Source: Paludibacteraceae bacterium
Lineage (GTDB): Bacteria; Bacteroidota; Bacteroidia; Bacteroidales; Paludibacteraceae
Assembly: GCA_017480285.1 (NCBI GenBank)
Contig: JAFVAX010000012.1
Span: 1-32,261, forward strand
Reading direction: 5' to 3'
DNA: 32,261 nucleotides
Part shown: piece by piece, positions 7,913 to 18,860 of the stretch
Layout of the letters: each line of letters starts with the position of its first letter
How positions within the stretch are numbered: the stretch's first letter is position 1
Made by a program: the position numbers and the translations under genes
Notes under the pieces: generated by a model
Seen by the model: only the letters and a program-made list of their open reading frames with translations
Database searches by the model: none
What the model was told of the DNA's origin: nothing

Positions 7913-9769
7913 ATGAAAAACAAATTTTTTACTTTTTTCTTAGCATTTGCTACAAGCATAGGAATTGTGTATGCTTCTCAGAAAGAGATGACTCCCGGTA
8001 TTGCGCATCTTAGTTGGCTCGAATCATCCCAACAATGGGGAATAACAACTTACGATGATGCAAATAATACAAAATTTGCGTTCTCTTTCTCCGTTGACGG
8101 AAACAAAAGCATACTACCAGCTACGCTGGTTCTCTCAAATTCTACAGACGACAATTCTGTTTTCACCGCAATAAATGATGATTCGTTTGGCGGTGTCATC
8201 AAAGATGCCAAAATAAACATCACATATAACAGTGCTGGCTATCAATACGACAATGTCAGTGATATTTACTATGTGCTGGCTAAATTGAGCGGAGAGATGA
8301 ATGACGCAAATGGCAACACACTTATCGTTAATGAACCGGCAGACTTTATAAAGGTCTTTGTTCCTGACCCGGACGGAATTACTATTCCTACATCTAACGA
8401 AATCTATGCAACCATTGTTGACGGCAAGTTCACGCTCTACTACGACCAGCAAAAAGCCACTCGCCCTGGCGTGGTGGAAAGTTGGAAGGAACAAGGCGGT
8501 GCTATGAACGTAGAAGGCCTAGATATTATTTCAATTACAACCGTTATATTGGACGAATCAATGGAAACGGCGCGTCCTACATATACAGCAGCATGGTTTT
8601 ATATGTTTATGAATCTGACCGAGATTCAGCATTTGGATTACCTTAATACATCCGAAGTAACAACTATGGCAGCTATGTTCAATGGTTGCAGCAATTTAGA
8701 ATCGGTGGATTTGAGCCGGTTTGATACGAAGAATGTGGAGAATATGGCTTATATGTTCTATAACTGCCAATCGCTGACCTCGTTAGATGTAAGCAACTTC
8801 AATACGCAGAATGTAACGGATATGCAAAATATGTTTTTCCAATGTTCTTCTCTGACAGAGTTGGATGTAAGAAATTTCGATGTCAGTAAGGTAGGAAGTA
8901 TGAAGAACATGTTTACTAATTGTTTTGAACTAAAGACTATTTATTGCGATAACGATTGGAGTACAAGAACTCTGATGGGTTCATTCTCCATGTTTTCAGG
9001 TTGCACCAAGCTCATCGGTGGAAGCGGCACTCTATACGACGAAAAAAATACGGACAAGACTTATGCTCGTCCGGATGGTTTGAACGGTAACAAGGGCTAT
9101 TTCACATCCTCGAACATCACGCCGGCGATTGTACCCGTAACTAATGATGTAGAAACAACCATCGATTTTGCCCAAACATCACCCGACGGCAGCGAGAATG
9201 TCTTCTTCGCGGCTACTGCCTCCAATACATACAACGCCGAGTCCGGACAGTTGGAAATCACCACTTCACTTACCGATGAGCAGGTGGAAGATGCGCTTGG
9301 CAGTACCGTTCCCGGCTCTTCACTTTGGGTGAATATGCTGCCCGGCTCGCTTGTTTTTGATGTTCCCGAAGGGGAAGGCGATATTCAAGTACAATGCATA
9401 ACTCTGCCGGGTTATATCATACGGGTCAAGATAGAAAACACAGCAGCAATATCTATTTCACAAGCATCATTTGGGTGGGCAATGGTTCATTATAACACAA
9501 CTGCTCCTACGCATGTTGTCATCTACCTGCATGCTAACAACCCCGCTTCAGCTCCGGCACGTATTGCCACTACAAAGAGTGAAGACGCTACTATAGGCGC
9601 ATACATCAAGGCTGTCAAGATTACACCCGAGGGGCCACCAGCAGAACATACAGCTCTTGACCTTATTCAAAATACCTCTAATGGTGCTGTCAAAGTTCTT
9701 TTGAACGGTCAGATCCTCATTTTCCGAGGAGGCAAAATCTACGATGCTCTTGGCAGATTGGTGAAGTAA
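7913..9769 (+). CDS. BspA-like DUF285 repeat surface protein
   Basis: The 618-aa exported protein has a signal peptide at 1-22. The N-terminal ~200 residues are a beta-rich region without a recognised family. Residues about 230-370 are classical DUF285 (PF03382) leucine-rich repeats of about 24 residues, with MFNGCSNLESVDLSRFDTKN, MFYNCQSLTSLDVSNF and MFFQCSSLTELDVRNF; the block ends with the typical GYFT. A beta-sandwich region follows (~410-580). The last ~28 residues (VKVLLNGQILIFRGGKIYDALGRLVK) form the short tail shared with the giant amidase-GHL10 protein and resemble a reduced T9SS-type terminus. Inferred role: surface or secreted adhesin. It is divergent from regulator paralog 2, a candidate controller. 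The start is well placed after an A-rich stretch. Confidence 0.85.
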   Translation: MKNKFFTFFLAFATSIGIVYASQKEMTPGIAHLSWLESSQQWGITTYDDANNTKFAFSFSVDGNKSILPATLVLSNSTDDNSVFTAINDDSFGGVIKDAKINITYNSAGYQYDNVSDIYYVLAKLSGEMNDANGNTLIVNEPADFIKVFVPDPDGITIPTSNEIYATIVDGKFTLYYDQQKATRPGVVESWKEQGGAMNVEGLDIISITTVILDESMETARPTYTAAWFYMFMNLTEIQHLDYLNTSEVTTMAAMFNGCSNLESVDLSRFDTKNVENMAYMFYNCQSLTSLDVSNFNTQNVTDMQNMFFQCSSLTELDVRNFDVSKVGSMKNMFTNCFELKTIYCDNDWSTRTLMGSFSMFSGCTKLIGGSGTLYDEKNTDKTYARPDGLNGNKGYFTSSNITPAIVPVTNDVETTIDFAQTSPDGSENVFFAATASNTYNAESGQLEITTSLTDEQVEDALGSTVPGSSLWVNMLPGSLVFDVPEGEGDIQVQCITLPGYIIRVKIENTAAISISQASFGWAMVHYNTTAPTHVVIYLHANNPASAPARIATTKSEDATIGAYIKAVKITPEGPPAEHTALDLIQNTSNGAVKVLLNGQILIFRGGKIYDALGRLVK

Positions 9770-9800
9770 ACTTTTTTTACACGATACAAAGTTTATAAAT

Positions 9801-9838
9801 AACTCTGCGGGATTGATTTCTCGCAGAGTTGAGTTTTT
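9801..9838 (+). terminator. Rho-independent terminator after the BspA-like gene
   Basis: A perfect 9-bp stem, AACTCTGCG (9801-9809) with CGCAGAGTT (9822-9830), and a 12-nt loop are followed by GAGTTTTT. It lies 32 nt after the TAA stop of the plus-strand gene. Confidence 0.8.
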
Positions 9839-9904
9839 GGCGTAAGTGTCATAGGTTTGAGAATTTAGTGTGAAACAATTACTCCGAAGGAGATTTCGAT
9901 GAAT

Positions 9905-9946
9905 AAAAAAGAGACTATCTAACATTTTTTGTTGTTAGACAGCCTC
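9905..9946 (-). terminator. Rho-independent terminator of the amidase-GHL10 operon
   Basis: On the minus strand the 13-nt arms (plus coordinates 9934-9946 and 9911-9923) pair completely, with two G-U wobbles, around a 10-nt loop. A run of six T residues (9905-9910) follows directly. It lies 61 nt past the stop of the last gene of the minus-strand operon. Confidence 0.85.
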
Positions 9947-9947
9947 A

Positions 9948-9993
9948 TCTAACTTCCAACAACGAAGTGGTCTAACTTCCAACAACGAAGTGG
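9948..9993. repeat. Two tandem copies of a 23-bp direct repeat
   Basis: The 23-bp unit beginning TCTAACTTCCAACAACG occurs perfectly at 9948-9970 and 9971-9993, with a partial third start (TCTAA) at 9994. It lies between the end of the minus-strand gene and its terminator. The TCTAAC words resemble the leader repeats at 27466-27513 and 28568-28598. Confidence 0.75.
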
Positions 9994-10007
9994 TCTAAAG
10001 TCTAATG

Positions 10008-11471
10008 TCATCTCCTTCTTCCACCACCGGATGCGCCGCCGCTCGAAGAACCACCGCGAGAACCTCCACCGGAGAAACCACCGCTACTGCGAGTGCCCGA
10101 TGACGAACCGCTTGATGTGCGAGTCGGTGTACTGCTTGATGTACGGGTTGGTGCGCTACTTGTCCGTGTGGTAGTACTACTTGAGCGTGTCGGCGAACTC
10201 GTGCGTGTGGTAGTACTGCTTGAGCGTGTCGGCGAACTTGTAGATGTAGAGCGTGTCGTCGTTGCCCTGCCTGTAGATGTGCGCGTACCACTCGAGTACG
10301 ATGTGCCTGTCGAGCGTGTTGTGCTTGTTGTAGCACGGCTTGTAGTGCTCGAACCGCTTCTCGTCGTAGCGGTGCTCGTGCCTTGGCGAGTGGTCGTCGT
10401 AGCAGTGCGAGTTGTGGTTGCACTGCCTGAACGGTTTACATTTGTTGTTGCAGTACGGGTAGTAGTTGCCCCTGCGCGTGTATTGGTAGTGGTATTACCT
10501 GTGCGTGATACCGTCGTGTTACCTGTGCGCGAGATGGTCGTTGCATTGCCGTTAGCACGAGTGGTAGAACCTGCATTTACCCGAACAGACGAACCGGTAG
10601 CGTTGCTTGTCGTGCGGCGTGTGCCGTTATTGACAGTCGTCGAACTGCCCGTCTGCCGTGTCGCACCACCCGGTCTTGCAGTGGCTTCGGTTGTCTGGTA
10701 TCGTCTGCCACCCGTTGGCTGCAAGTCGCGTGCGTTGGTTGCACCTTTGCTCGTGTTCCTGTTTTGGAAACTGCGGTCAGGATGTGCGGCGGCATAGTCG
10801 TTGCGACTTACATGTATGTGCATGTCGCGGTAGCGTGGCAACGGTTCATGTCTGTAGCGATAACTGCAATAAGGATGATGATGGTGGAAGGCATATATGT
10901 GATGCCAATAGTCGTGAACCATCCAGCAGTCGTAGGCATACCAGTATGTTGGGTAGTAACCCCAATAATAGGGCGAGTACCAAACAGTCCAATGAGGTCC
11001 CCAGAACCAGTCGTAGATTATAGGACGGGTGATATATACAGGTTCAATAACATAATTAGTGCCATAAATATACTCATCTCCAATCATCTGAACGGTAACT
11101 TGCTGTGTTGCAGGGTCGCGCTCAACAAAAATGGATGCCACATCTTGGTATATGTCTTTTGCCAATATAGCCTGCAGAACAATCAGATGCCGGTCTTGCT
11201 CATCGCTTTCAACAACACGCAGGTAGTCAACTCTGCCATCACCGTTGAGGTCGAGGTTAGAGATACGCTGCTCCGGATCGTTCAGTCGTTGCTCAAATTC
11301 TTCCAAGTCTTTTGCCTCGCCGAAGATGGTAGCAACGGCTTTCAAGTCGAGGTTGGAAGAGATATCTGCATCTGTAGATGTTACTGTGATTGTCTCGTTG
11401 GCATAAACAGCGATGCCTAAACTCAATAGGGTACTTAAGAGCATAAGTACTAATGTGCGTCGTGTTCTCAT
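10008..11471 (-). CDS. Exported EF-hand-like protein with Thr/Ser/Arg low-complexity tail
   Basis: I chose the ATG at 11471 (487 aa; MRTRRTLVLMLLSTLLSLGIAVYA) because it gives a signal peptide; the frame is open to 11543. Residues 30-135 are a compact domain with a DLNGDGRVDYLRV loop (about 74-82, D-x-N-x-D-G-x-x-D), typical of EF-hand/dockerin calcium binding. Residues 150-220 are very rich in Tyr, Trp and His. From about 255 to the end the protein is low-complexity Thr/Ser/Arg/Gly, ending GGGRRR. Similar proteins recur in Bacteroidales without known function. The tail includes two tandem 39-bp copies (10165-10242, 13 residues each). Position after the amidase-GHL10 gene suggests an envelope role. 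The tail is visibly more G+C-rich than its neighbours because of Arg/Thr/Gly codons. Confidence 0.75.
   Translation of the reverse strand: MRTRRTLVLMLLSTLLSLGIAVYANETITVTSTDADISSNLDLKAVATIFGEAKDLEEFEQRLNDPEQRISNLDLNGDGRVDYLRVVESDEQDRHLIVLQAILAKDIYQDVASIFVERDPATQQVTVQMIGDEYIYGTNYVIEPVYITRPIIYDWFWGPHWTVWYSPYYWGYYPTYWYAYDCWMVHDYWHHIYAFHHHHPYCSYRYRHEPLPRYRDMHIHVSRNDYAAAHPDRSFQNRNTSKGATNARDLQPTGGRRYQTTEATARPGGATRQTGSSTTVNNGTRRTTSNATGSSVRVNAGSTTRANGNATTISRTGNTTVSRTGNTTTNTRAGATTTRTATTNVNRSGSATTTRTATTTTRQGTSTATTRSGSSTTSRATTSTTRSTGTSYSSGTRTSTGRATTTRSTSTSSPTRSSSTTTRTSSPTRSSSTTTRTSSAPTRTSSSTPTRTSSGSSSGTRSSGGFSGGGSRGGSSSGGASGGGRRR
10165..10242 (-). repeat. In-frame 39-bp tandem duplication inside the low-complexity tail
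   Basis: Two near-identical 39-bp units, starting at 10165 and 10204, encode the 13-residue repeat RTSSPTRSSSTTT. The duplication keeps frame and is a likely site of length variation. Confidence 0.7.
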
Positions 11472-11549
11472 AGTCCAAACTGTTTTTAATTGTTCATAAA
11501 ATGTATGCAAGTCTTCAAACTTGCTTAATAAAAGATTTATCACTAAAAA

Positions 11550-12107
11550 TTACAATAAATGTGCCAAAATGCGGTTTTTTCTTAAAAAAACTATTAAAAA
11601 AAGCATTATCACAATAAGTTGATATGGAAAATCGCCGATAGGTGTGTCAGTTAGCGGATCGGCAGGTGTGTTAGGGTCAGGGTCATCAATGAAGGGATTT
11701 GACGGTAGCGGATCAGCAGGGTTATTAGGGTCAGGGTCATCGATGAAACCGGAACTTCGTAGCACTCTTGAAGGGTAAGTGTGGCGAGCAGTAGAATTAA
11801 AATTACTTTGGAGTGATGTTCTGACAGACATACGATACTGCTTCGGCTCACTTATGGTTTTATAATTGGCAAGTGTCGGTTTTCTGTATTTGATTGTTGG
11901 TGTGCCGGTATAACAACCGTTTGTGCTTTGGTTATTATATTGTGTCGAGTATGTTTTATTGCTATGGTAATCGCACAAAGACAGTGTTTGTGAGTTACAC
12001 AAACTCGGATAAAGCATAGTTGTCGCAACACAAATTGAAAACATCATTAGGTGGCACCAACTTCGCTTTATCTTATAAGCAGTTATGTGGTCTGAGAATT
12101 TTATCAT
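11550..12107 (-). CDS. Small exported repeat protein with C-terminal sorting-signal-like tail
   Basis: This 185-aa protein overlaps the end of the giant upstream gene by 4 bp (ATGA), so the two are translationally coupled. The N-terminus is basic, with a hydrophobic stretch at about 18-40 (possible signal peptide). The centre is polar. Residues near 120-155 hold two 18-residue repeats (FIDDPDPNNPADPL and FIDDPDPNTPADPL), encoded by a 54-bp DNA period. The end is PIGD, a hydrophobic segment (FPYQLIVIMLFLIVFL) and RKNR: motif, membrane span and basic cluster, the layout of sorting or processing signals. Many small Bacteroidales proteins end this way, but I know of no proven processing enzyme for them. 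Function unknown. Confidence 0.65.
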   Translation of the reverse strand: MIKFSDHITAYKIKRSWCHLMMFSICVATTMLYPSLCNSQTLSLCDYHSNKTYSTQYNNQSTNGCYTGTPTIKYRKPTLANYKTISEPKQYRMSVRTSLQSNFNSTARHTYPSRVLRSSGFIDDPDPNNPADPLPSNPFIDDPDPNTPADPLTDTPIGDFPYQLIVIMLFLIVFLRKNRILAHLL

Positions 12108-15100
12108 TTCAACTTATTGCCTAATACATCGTAGGTGTTGGAGTTGAAGAGTATCTCTACATGCTGATTGACTAATCGTTTTTGAGCACCACCATCGTTG
12201 TTCTTTGTGTTTTCTATATCTTGTGTTTCCGTTGCGACACTTGGTTTTCTTATGCATCTCAAACTGAATCTGCCCTCTGTTTTTCCTGCTTCAAGTTTGA
12301 CCGTATAGTCCTCATTTAAGAGGTTGCAAACAGGTATGTCGGAATCTGACAATAGTATCTCGTCGAAATCACCGATAATGCTTTTCTCTGTAATTGAGAA
12401 AACATAATAGTCTTCTTTTCCTGCTTGCACTGACAGAGGGATAAGGTATTGTTTGAGAGTGTCAGAAAGTGCTAATGAAGCGAAATGGTTGTTATCAAAA
12501 GTTATCCATATCTTAGGTGCTTTACCAAATTCTTTTGGCAGGTCTGCATTCAAGTCTGGTTTTTCGGTGAATGAGTTTGAAAGCAGCAAATAGGTCTGGT
12601 CGAAAGCGTCAGAACCACTGAATCTCAGACGAAGGTCTGTTGTTATCTCAGGTTGCTTTTCGTCGGCAGAATATGCGGGTGCGAGGGAAGGATTTTGTGC
12701 GCTTTTAGCGAAAGTGAGATTTCCTGTTGTACCTGCTTGAACGAAGAAAGGACTCATCGGTTTGAGCACGGCTTCATCTATGGGTACTTGGTAGTAGTCG
12801 TCGAAGTTCGTGGTAGGTATGGTTGCATAACGAACACCATTTCCGTCGCCTTGTATTTGTAGCATACCTGAGAAAGAGTTTTGTCCTTCTGAACCAAAAG
12901 AAACCATATAAGGGTTGGATATGAAGTTCCAGCCTACATCGTTCCAAGCACCCGTACCGACACCATGTGCAGTAACGGCTACAATGTTCTTGTTTTGTCC
13001 GCTTACTATGTCTTGTTCGCCACCTGAAAGAGATGCATCAGTCATTTCGAGAGGCATACGGATGATACTGTACATTATGCTTGCAGGTCGTTTGGCAGTT
13101 ATGGCATAGCCGTTGCAGGGAGTCAAAGTAGCAGGTGTGGCTGTCTGCCAGTTGTCGCCCAGATTGCCTGTTGCACGCCGCTCACCGTTATATGTGCGGA
13201 AAATGACACCTTGGGAAGCGGGTGCAGACGGATAGTCGCGATATGTTATCTCGCTTACTGTAACTGCAAAAGGTACTGACAAGGGGTAGTACTGAGCATA
13301 GTCAATCACACAGTCTAAATAAGCATTTGTCTTTTGTATAGCGGCATTGTTGCTGATGTAGAGTTTTGGTACATCAAATACGGTATGATCGGTCAACCAA
13401 CCCATACGCAAAACAAGGTCTGTCAAGTGCAGTGTTCCACCACTTATTATTGCCTTTGCTCGGGGGTATATCTCAAGACTACTGATGGTCAATCCGCCGC
13501 CTATAGAACTGAGGTCTATTGTGGCTGTTGCATCGGGTAAAACAACAACTTCGGTTGTTGCTACCCATTCGGTAAGTGCCACGGCATCGCCATTGGCAAC
13601 AAGTACGGGTATGACAACTTCCGTTTGACCTATCACATCACTATTCTGAAGCCACTTGAGTGTCATCGTTTTACCTGCATAATCCGTAAGGTTAATATTC
13701 GGTAGAGTGATATGCTTATTGTTATTTGCCGTTGTTGTCCCCGTTGCGATATGAGAAGATAATGTTTCGAGTGGCAGTGCTTCAGTTAAGAGTGAGCCAA
13801 TCTTCGCGATAACACCATTAGCCACAGGTGTTAAGCCGAAATCGACGGTAAATGCCGATTGTTCCCATTCGGTTATTTTGACATCAACGCTTTCGGGTTG
13901 GTCAGGCAAAACGATTGGGTATATAGACCTTGCCGGAGTCAGGAAGGAGTTGTCGGTTTTTGGCAAACCAATAACCACAAGTCTTTCTGTTGTATTGCTT
14001 ACATAGTAGATGTTGCCTGCAGGGTCAAATGCCACATCGTTTGACGATTCTCCAAGTCCGCTTATATCTGTAGCGGTAATCTCAAAAGCCGGACTAATCT
14101 CTGTCAAATGTCCGTTGTTGTCGTAAGTAACATCCCATACATTGATTTGGCTTTGTGAGGTAGTGGCTATTCTCGTACCATCGTAATTGACAGCGAGTCC
14201 GCCATTTCTGCTATTTTCAAGCAACTGCTCTCCGCCGGTGTTGTAGTCGATAGTTCCATTTACGACATGTATAAGTGATGGTTCGAGCGAAGTCTCAGCA
14301 AAGCGGTGTTGAATAATCCACCATCCACCGTGTCTGTCAGAAACGACATTAAGAACATTATTTACAAGCGGAGAATTGTTGGCATAGTTTTCGAACTCAA
14401 CTGCCGAAGGCGCTGCTGCCCACGATTGTGAAGTGCCTATATCGTAGCGAAGCAGGTTGTATGGTTTGCCGTTAACGACATAGTCTTCGTCAATAGTATA
14501 TAATTTGGTGTTCTCATCTGTTCCTTCAACCCAACAACCGGATATAGAACCGTGTACATTGACTTCACTACTGTTTTGGCATAAGCCGGAACTGAGTCGT
14601 GTGCTTGTTTGGAAGAGTTGTGAGAACGAACCGGTTATACCGCCGGCCGGTGTTATCCATATACCTGAATGTGCATCACTCCAGTCTGAGAGGAACACTC
14701 GTCCATCGGGGGGCTACTGCCATCCTGAACGGACTATTGCCACTACTATTGGCATTGTTCCAACTAACTTCGCCGGTATATGCTTCTGTATTGAGGGCAT
14801 TCAGTCCGGCATCGAATGCAAACAAACCGTTATTAGTTGTTCTTCCACCGCTACATGTTCCGTTTTTAGTATTGGTTACATATATGCGTCCGAAAAACTC
14901 GCTTTCGGGATTATGGTCAACAGCAACACCAAATGGTCGGTAGAATTGATATTTTGATGCGTCATCCGACAATTTGGTAATCGCATTTATCGGACGGGCT
15001 GTAGCCTTAATTGCCCAAGTCAGGTGATCATCGTTGTTGCGTTCGGGGAATTGAATATCAGCTTCGTTCAGAGTACCGCTTCTTGTGCCTTTTGTTTGTG

Positions 15101-18100
15101 CACCAAACGATTTTGTTTGTATGACATTTCCTTCATATAAGAGTTGTAATGTTACATCAGTTGCATCTTCGTTGAGGCGGTAGGAGAAAGTATAAGTACC
15201 CGAAGAGTAGTTCATAGTCAGTTCTGAAGCAAAGATATCAGCACCCGCAACACCTGCCACTTCACCGGCAGAAGTAGCAGCATTGTATAGCGCAGCGCTA
15301 TGTTCGTTGCCATAGCGGTCAAGCGCGCATACAGCAACAGTCTTGTCGGAAAGGTTGACAACACTGCTTAAATCATACGATTTGTTGTAACTTATTCCTA
15401 ACAGGTATGCCGATGTTGTCAACGCTTGTGCCTCGTTTCCGCCTTTAGGGTAAGCATATACGGAGTAGCGTTCGGCAGAAGCGTGTTGCCAAGTAAGCGT
15501 AGTGCCTGACAATGTTAAGTCAGTCGGTGCAGACATATCCGGCGCATTATACCAAGTCATTGCGGGTGGCAGTGCTTGTTCGGTATATGCCGAAGTCAGG
15601 TTACTGACAAAAGCATCGCCTACTTGTCCCATACGGAATAGAGCAGAGCCTGTATATGTATTGTTAGCCGTGGCGGCAGTACGGTTGGCATTTATCTCAT
15701 CTGACATCTCTGACGAATTGGTAGCACTGTTAATGGTACTGTATGATTGTGATATATAGGCATGTCTGTTAAACTGTGTAGCAACCTGTACCCACCATGC
15801 ACTTAATTGTGTGTAGTCGTTAGTAGAATTACCTATACGCCAATACAGTTGTGGCGAGATATAGTCAATAGTGCCGTCTTCAAGCCATTGTACAGGTTCG
15901 GAGTACTGACCGTTATATTGCCAATCATAACCGCTTGGGGCAGGACTTCTGGTTATTCCGTATTTGTTTGCGACTGCCGTCTCTGTTGCCGCCACACCCG
16001 GAGGTGCAACTCCGAAACGAACGAAGGGCTTACGCGCTTTTATTACATCATATACTTCTTGTATCAACTTGTTGACATTCTGACGCCTCCAGTCTGCACG
16101 GCTTAAATTGTCAGGATTGTATGCTTCGTAAGCAGACTGATCCATCGTATTGGTGGTCTTGCCATTGATATAGAAGTAATCATCGAAAACAATGCCGTCA
16201 ACATCATATTTGTTGATAATATCTGCCACTATATTTGCAATATATGTTCTAACAGCGGGTATTCCGGGGTTAAGTATGACAGTGTCCGGGGTTGCATCAC
16301 CATAGTATAGCAACCAATCGTTGTGAGTGCGTGCAAGGTCGTTTGCCAAACTATTTGAGAAAGTGGTGGCACTTGACGAATAACGATATGGATTTATCCA
16401 AGCGTGCAATTCCAACCCTCGATTGTGTGCTTGTGTGATAGCGTACTGAAGCGGATCGTATGATGGTGCTGTACCTCTTGTGCCGGTCAGATATTTACTC
16501 CACGGTTCGTATGCAGAGTTGTACATGGCATCGCACATACCTCTCACCTGAAAGAGTACTGTATTCATCCGAGACGACTGCATTCTATCAAGCAACGCAT
16601 CCATGTTGTTTTTTTGAGTAGAAACGACAGCAGATGATGTCCCCATCGAAACAGGCCAATCAAGTGCCCAAGAAGTACTTATCCAACCTGCTCTAAACTC
16701 GCGTTTGGGCGCATTCCCTTCAAGTAAATCAACGTTTGGACCAACAACGGTATTCTGTGCTTCTAAATCTGTTTGCGACAGCCTGTAGCGGTCTATACCA
16801 CGATTTTGTACATAAAGAGTTACAACGAGTTCATCGCCATCTGTTTGTGCTGTTGCTGTCATATATCCGGCAGATGCTAATGGCAAGACTGTTTCAGGAT
16901 AAAGTGTTTTAATGAGTGTTGCAGAACCAAATCCGTTTGTTGCATCGTAGATGCCGACACCCACATTATCCGTACCGTATGGGGTGATATAAAGAATATG
17001 GTTGTCGTATGTAGTGAATGTTCCACCTGTCAATGCTACATCCGGCAGGTTTAGTGTGCTCACCGTAGAAAGAGGATTGCCGGTTGTTCCGCTTGCTATC
17101 CATGTACCTGAATATAAGGTGGGTTGCATTGTCGGACTTTCAAGTACAAACTGCCCTGTACCGTATGGCGATGCCACCATAAGAGTGTTATCTGTAAAAT
17201 TAGAAGTAGTTATCAGTCCATCATTCTTGCTGTATTTTGTTGAGCCATTAATGTCGTAAGATACTGCTCTAAGGTTTGTCCCGCTAACAGAAAGTGCAAG
17301 TGTATAGAGTTCGTAGGTGGAGTTTGTGCCTTTTACACAGAAAGTATATCCGGTGTTTGCTGTCGTGAAGTTTGCTGCCGTAGCAGTGGCTCTCGACTGA
17401 CAAAAGACAGTTGGGTCTTGATTGTTATCCGCCCAAGAAAATACCTTCCAATAATTGGAAAGACCAAATGTTGTTTGCTCTAACTGACAGCCTAACAGTG
17501 TATTATCGTCAGTAAGTGCTATGTCGTTTATTAACTTGGTGTTGGCATTATCGCTGCTGACGGTTATTCCGTTTGTGCTTAAGCAGCCTGTTTGTTCGCC
17601 TGTGTTAGCATTTATTACAAATATTTGACTATTATTGTTCAGGACATACATTTCATCGTCCTTCACAACTGCTCGGCGAATTGTTTGAGCATCTAATGAG
17701 GTTGCAGTTGTGCTACTCAGAAGTGTATCATAGAGTATTCCAAGCGGACTTACTATAACATCTTCCATTCCATCGCCTGACCCTGCACCAAGTTTGACAT
17801 TGTTATAGGTGATGTTTGCTGCTGTGACGGTGACGGTTCTTGATACCGAAGCATGGTTGTCGGCAGCACATTGCACGGTATATGTACCGGGTGCAACATC
17901 CCAGAAAGCGTAAAAACCGTTATATTCGTTATCGCAAATGTATGTAGCAATTACATTACCGCTACTATCTTTTAGTTTTACTTTTGCCCCATTAAGAGGT
18001 GTGTAATTATCTTTGTCGCCGGTTGCTTTTTGATAGAGTGAGACGGATGACATCGTAGCGGTAGCATCTCTCACATCGCCACATATAACGCCTGTTGCAG

Positions 18101-18842
18101 GTCTTGTCAGCGATGATGAATAGTAGTCGCAAAAGGCCTGTAAGAAACGATAGGCTTCAAGTTTGCAATAGTCATCATTAAGCAAGCGGTGTGTCTCAGG
18201 TTTATAGTCGTGAAACTCTCCTTCGCTCAGATATCCGGGAATGGTGAGATAGGAAGGTGAGATGACGGTGTAGGTAGTATATGACATTACCCGTCTTGTA
18301 GTGCTTGTCCAAGCAGTAAGCGGGTTGTCATAGAGTCTTGTCCAAGCATAGCCTGCAGCGGTTACCGCCTCGGAGTATTTGAAAGATGAACCCCAATCAC
18401 TTGAGCCGGCAGTACCGGTAAGCATAAGCAGAAGATAATTTACGGCTGTGGTTGTACTATTCCCGCCGGCATTGGAGTGGATGGACAAGAAGAAATCAGC
18501 CTCGTTGCTTGCTTCGCGAGCAATGGTTGACAGCGGTCTGTCGCCTATTGTGTTTGAAATGGATTTGTCGTCGCGATAACCCGAACGATTGTCAGTGCGG
18601 GACATATATACAGTAGCACCGGCGGCTTGCAACATATCACGCAGATACAAACCTTTTGTAAGGTTTGCTTTTGACTCCCAGAAACCGTCATGATTTCCTG
18701 CGGCATAGTTAATAGTTACGATATTTCTATCGTTGGAGTTGTAGCCGCCATGTCCGGGATTGATGTATATTTTTGGAGAAATGGCGAACGTTAGTTGACA
18801 CACAAAGACAAGTGGCAACCATAAAAGGCGATATGATTTCAT
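12104..18842 (-). CDS. Giant secreted amidase-GHL10 glycosidase fusion (frame broken once at a C6 run)
   Basis: Two open frames (18842-14676 and 14698-12104) overlap and join cleanly if one C is removed from the C6 run at 14708-14713: ...RMAVAP then DGRVFLSDWSD. The repaired protein is 2245 aa. Order: signal peptide 1-20; Amidase_3 (N-acetylmuramoyl-L-alanine amidase) ~23-240 with zinc-ligand/catalytic positions H31 (NPGHGG), E56, H122 (SIHSNA) and E207/E209; carboxypeptidase-regulatory-like beta domain ~252-351; propeller-like region ~355-695; GHL10/DUF187 glycosidase domain ~713-1090 (FRAGWISTSWALDWP, ELHAWINPYR, DGIVFDDYFY); Fn3-like ~1100-1190; NHL-like propeller across the break; beta-rich C-terminus and the short tail YDVLGNKLK. 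GHL10 proteins such as E. coli DigH cut peptide-free glycan, so the fusion should strip stem peptides and then cut the naked strand. It sits 18 nt after the TolB-like gene. The break may be an assembly error, phase variation or frameshifting. Confidence 0.85.
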
Positions 18843-18860
18843 AGTTGAGCAATTAGCCGA

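Noticed and set aside
10093..10797. 234-codon plus-strand frame rich in Val/Arg/Leu
   Set aside because: Mirror of the Thr/Ser/Arg low-complexity tail; composition is explained by the repeats of the real minus-strand gene, with no signal or domain.
14505..14957. Plus-strand frames across the frameshift region
   Set aside because: Antisense to the amidase-GHL10 gene, whose two frames join with clear homology-like continuity.
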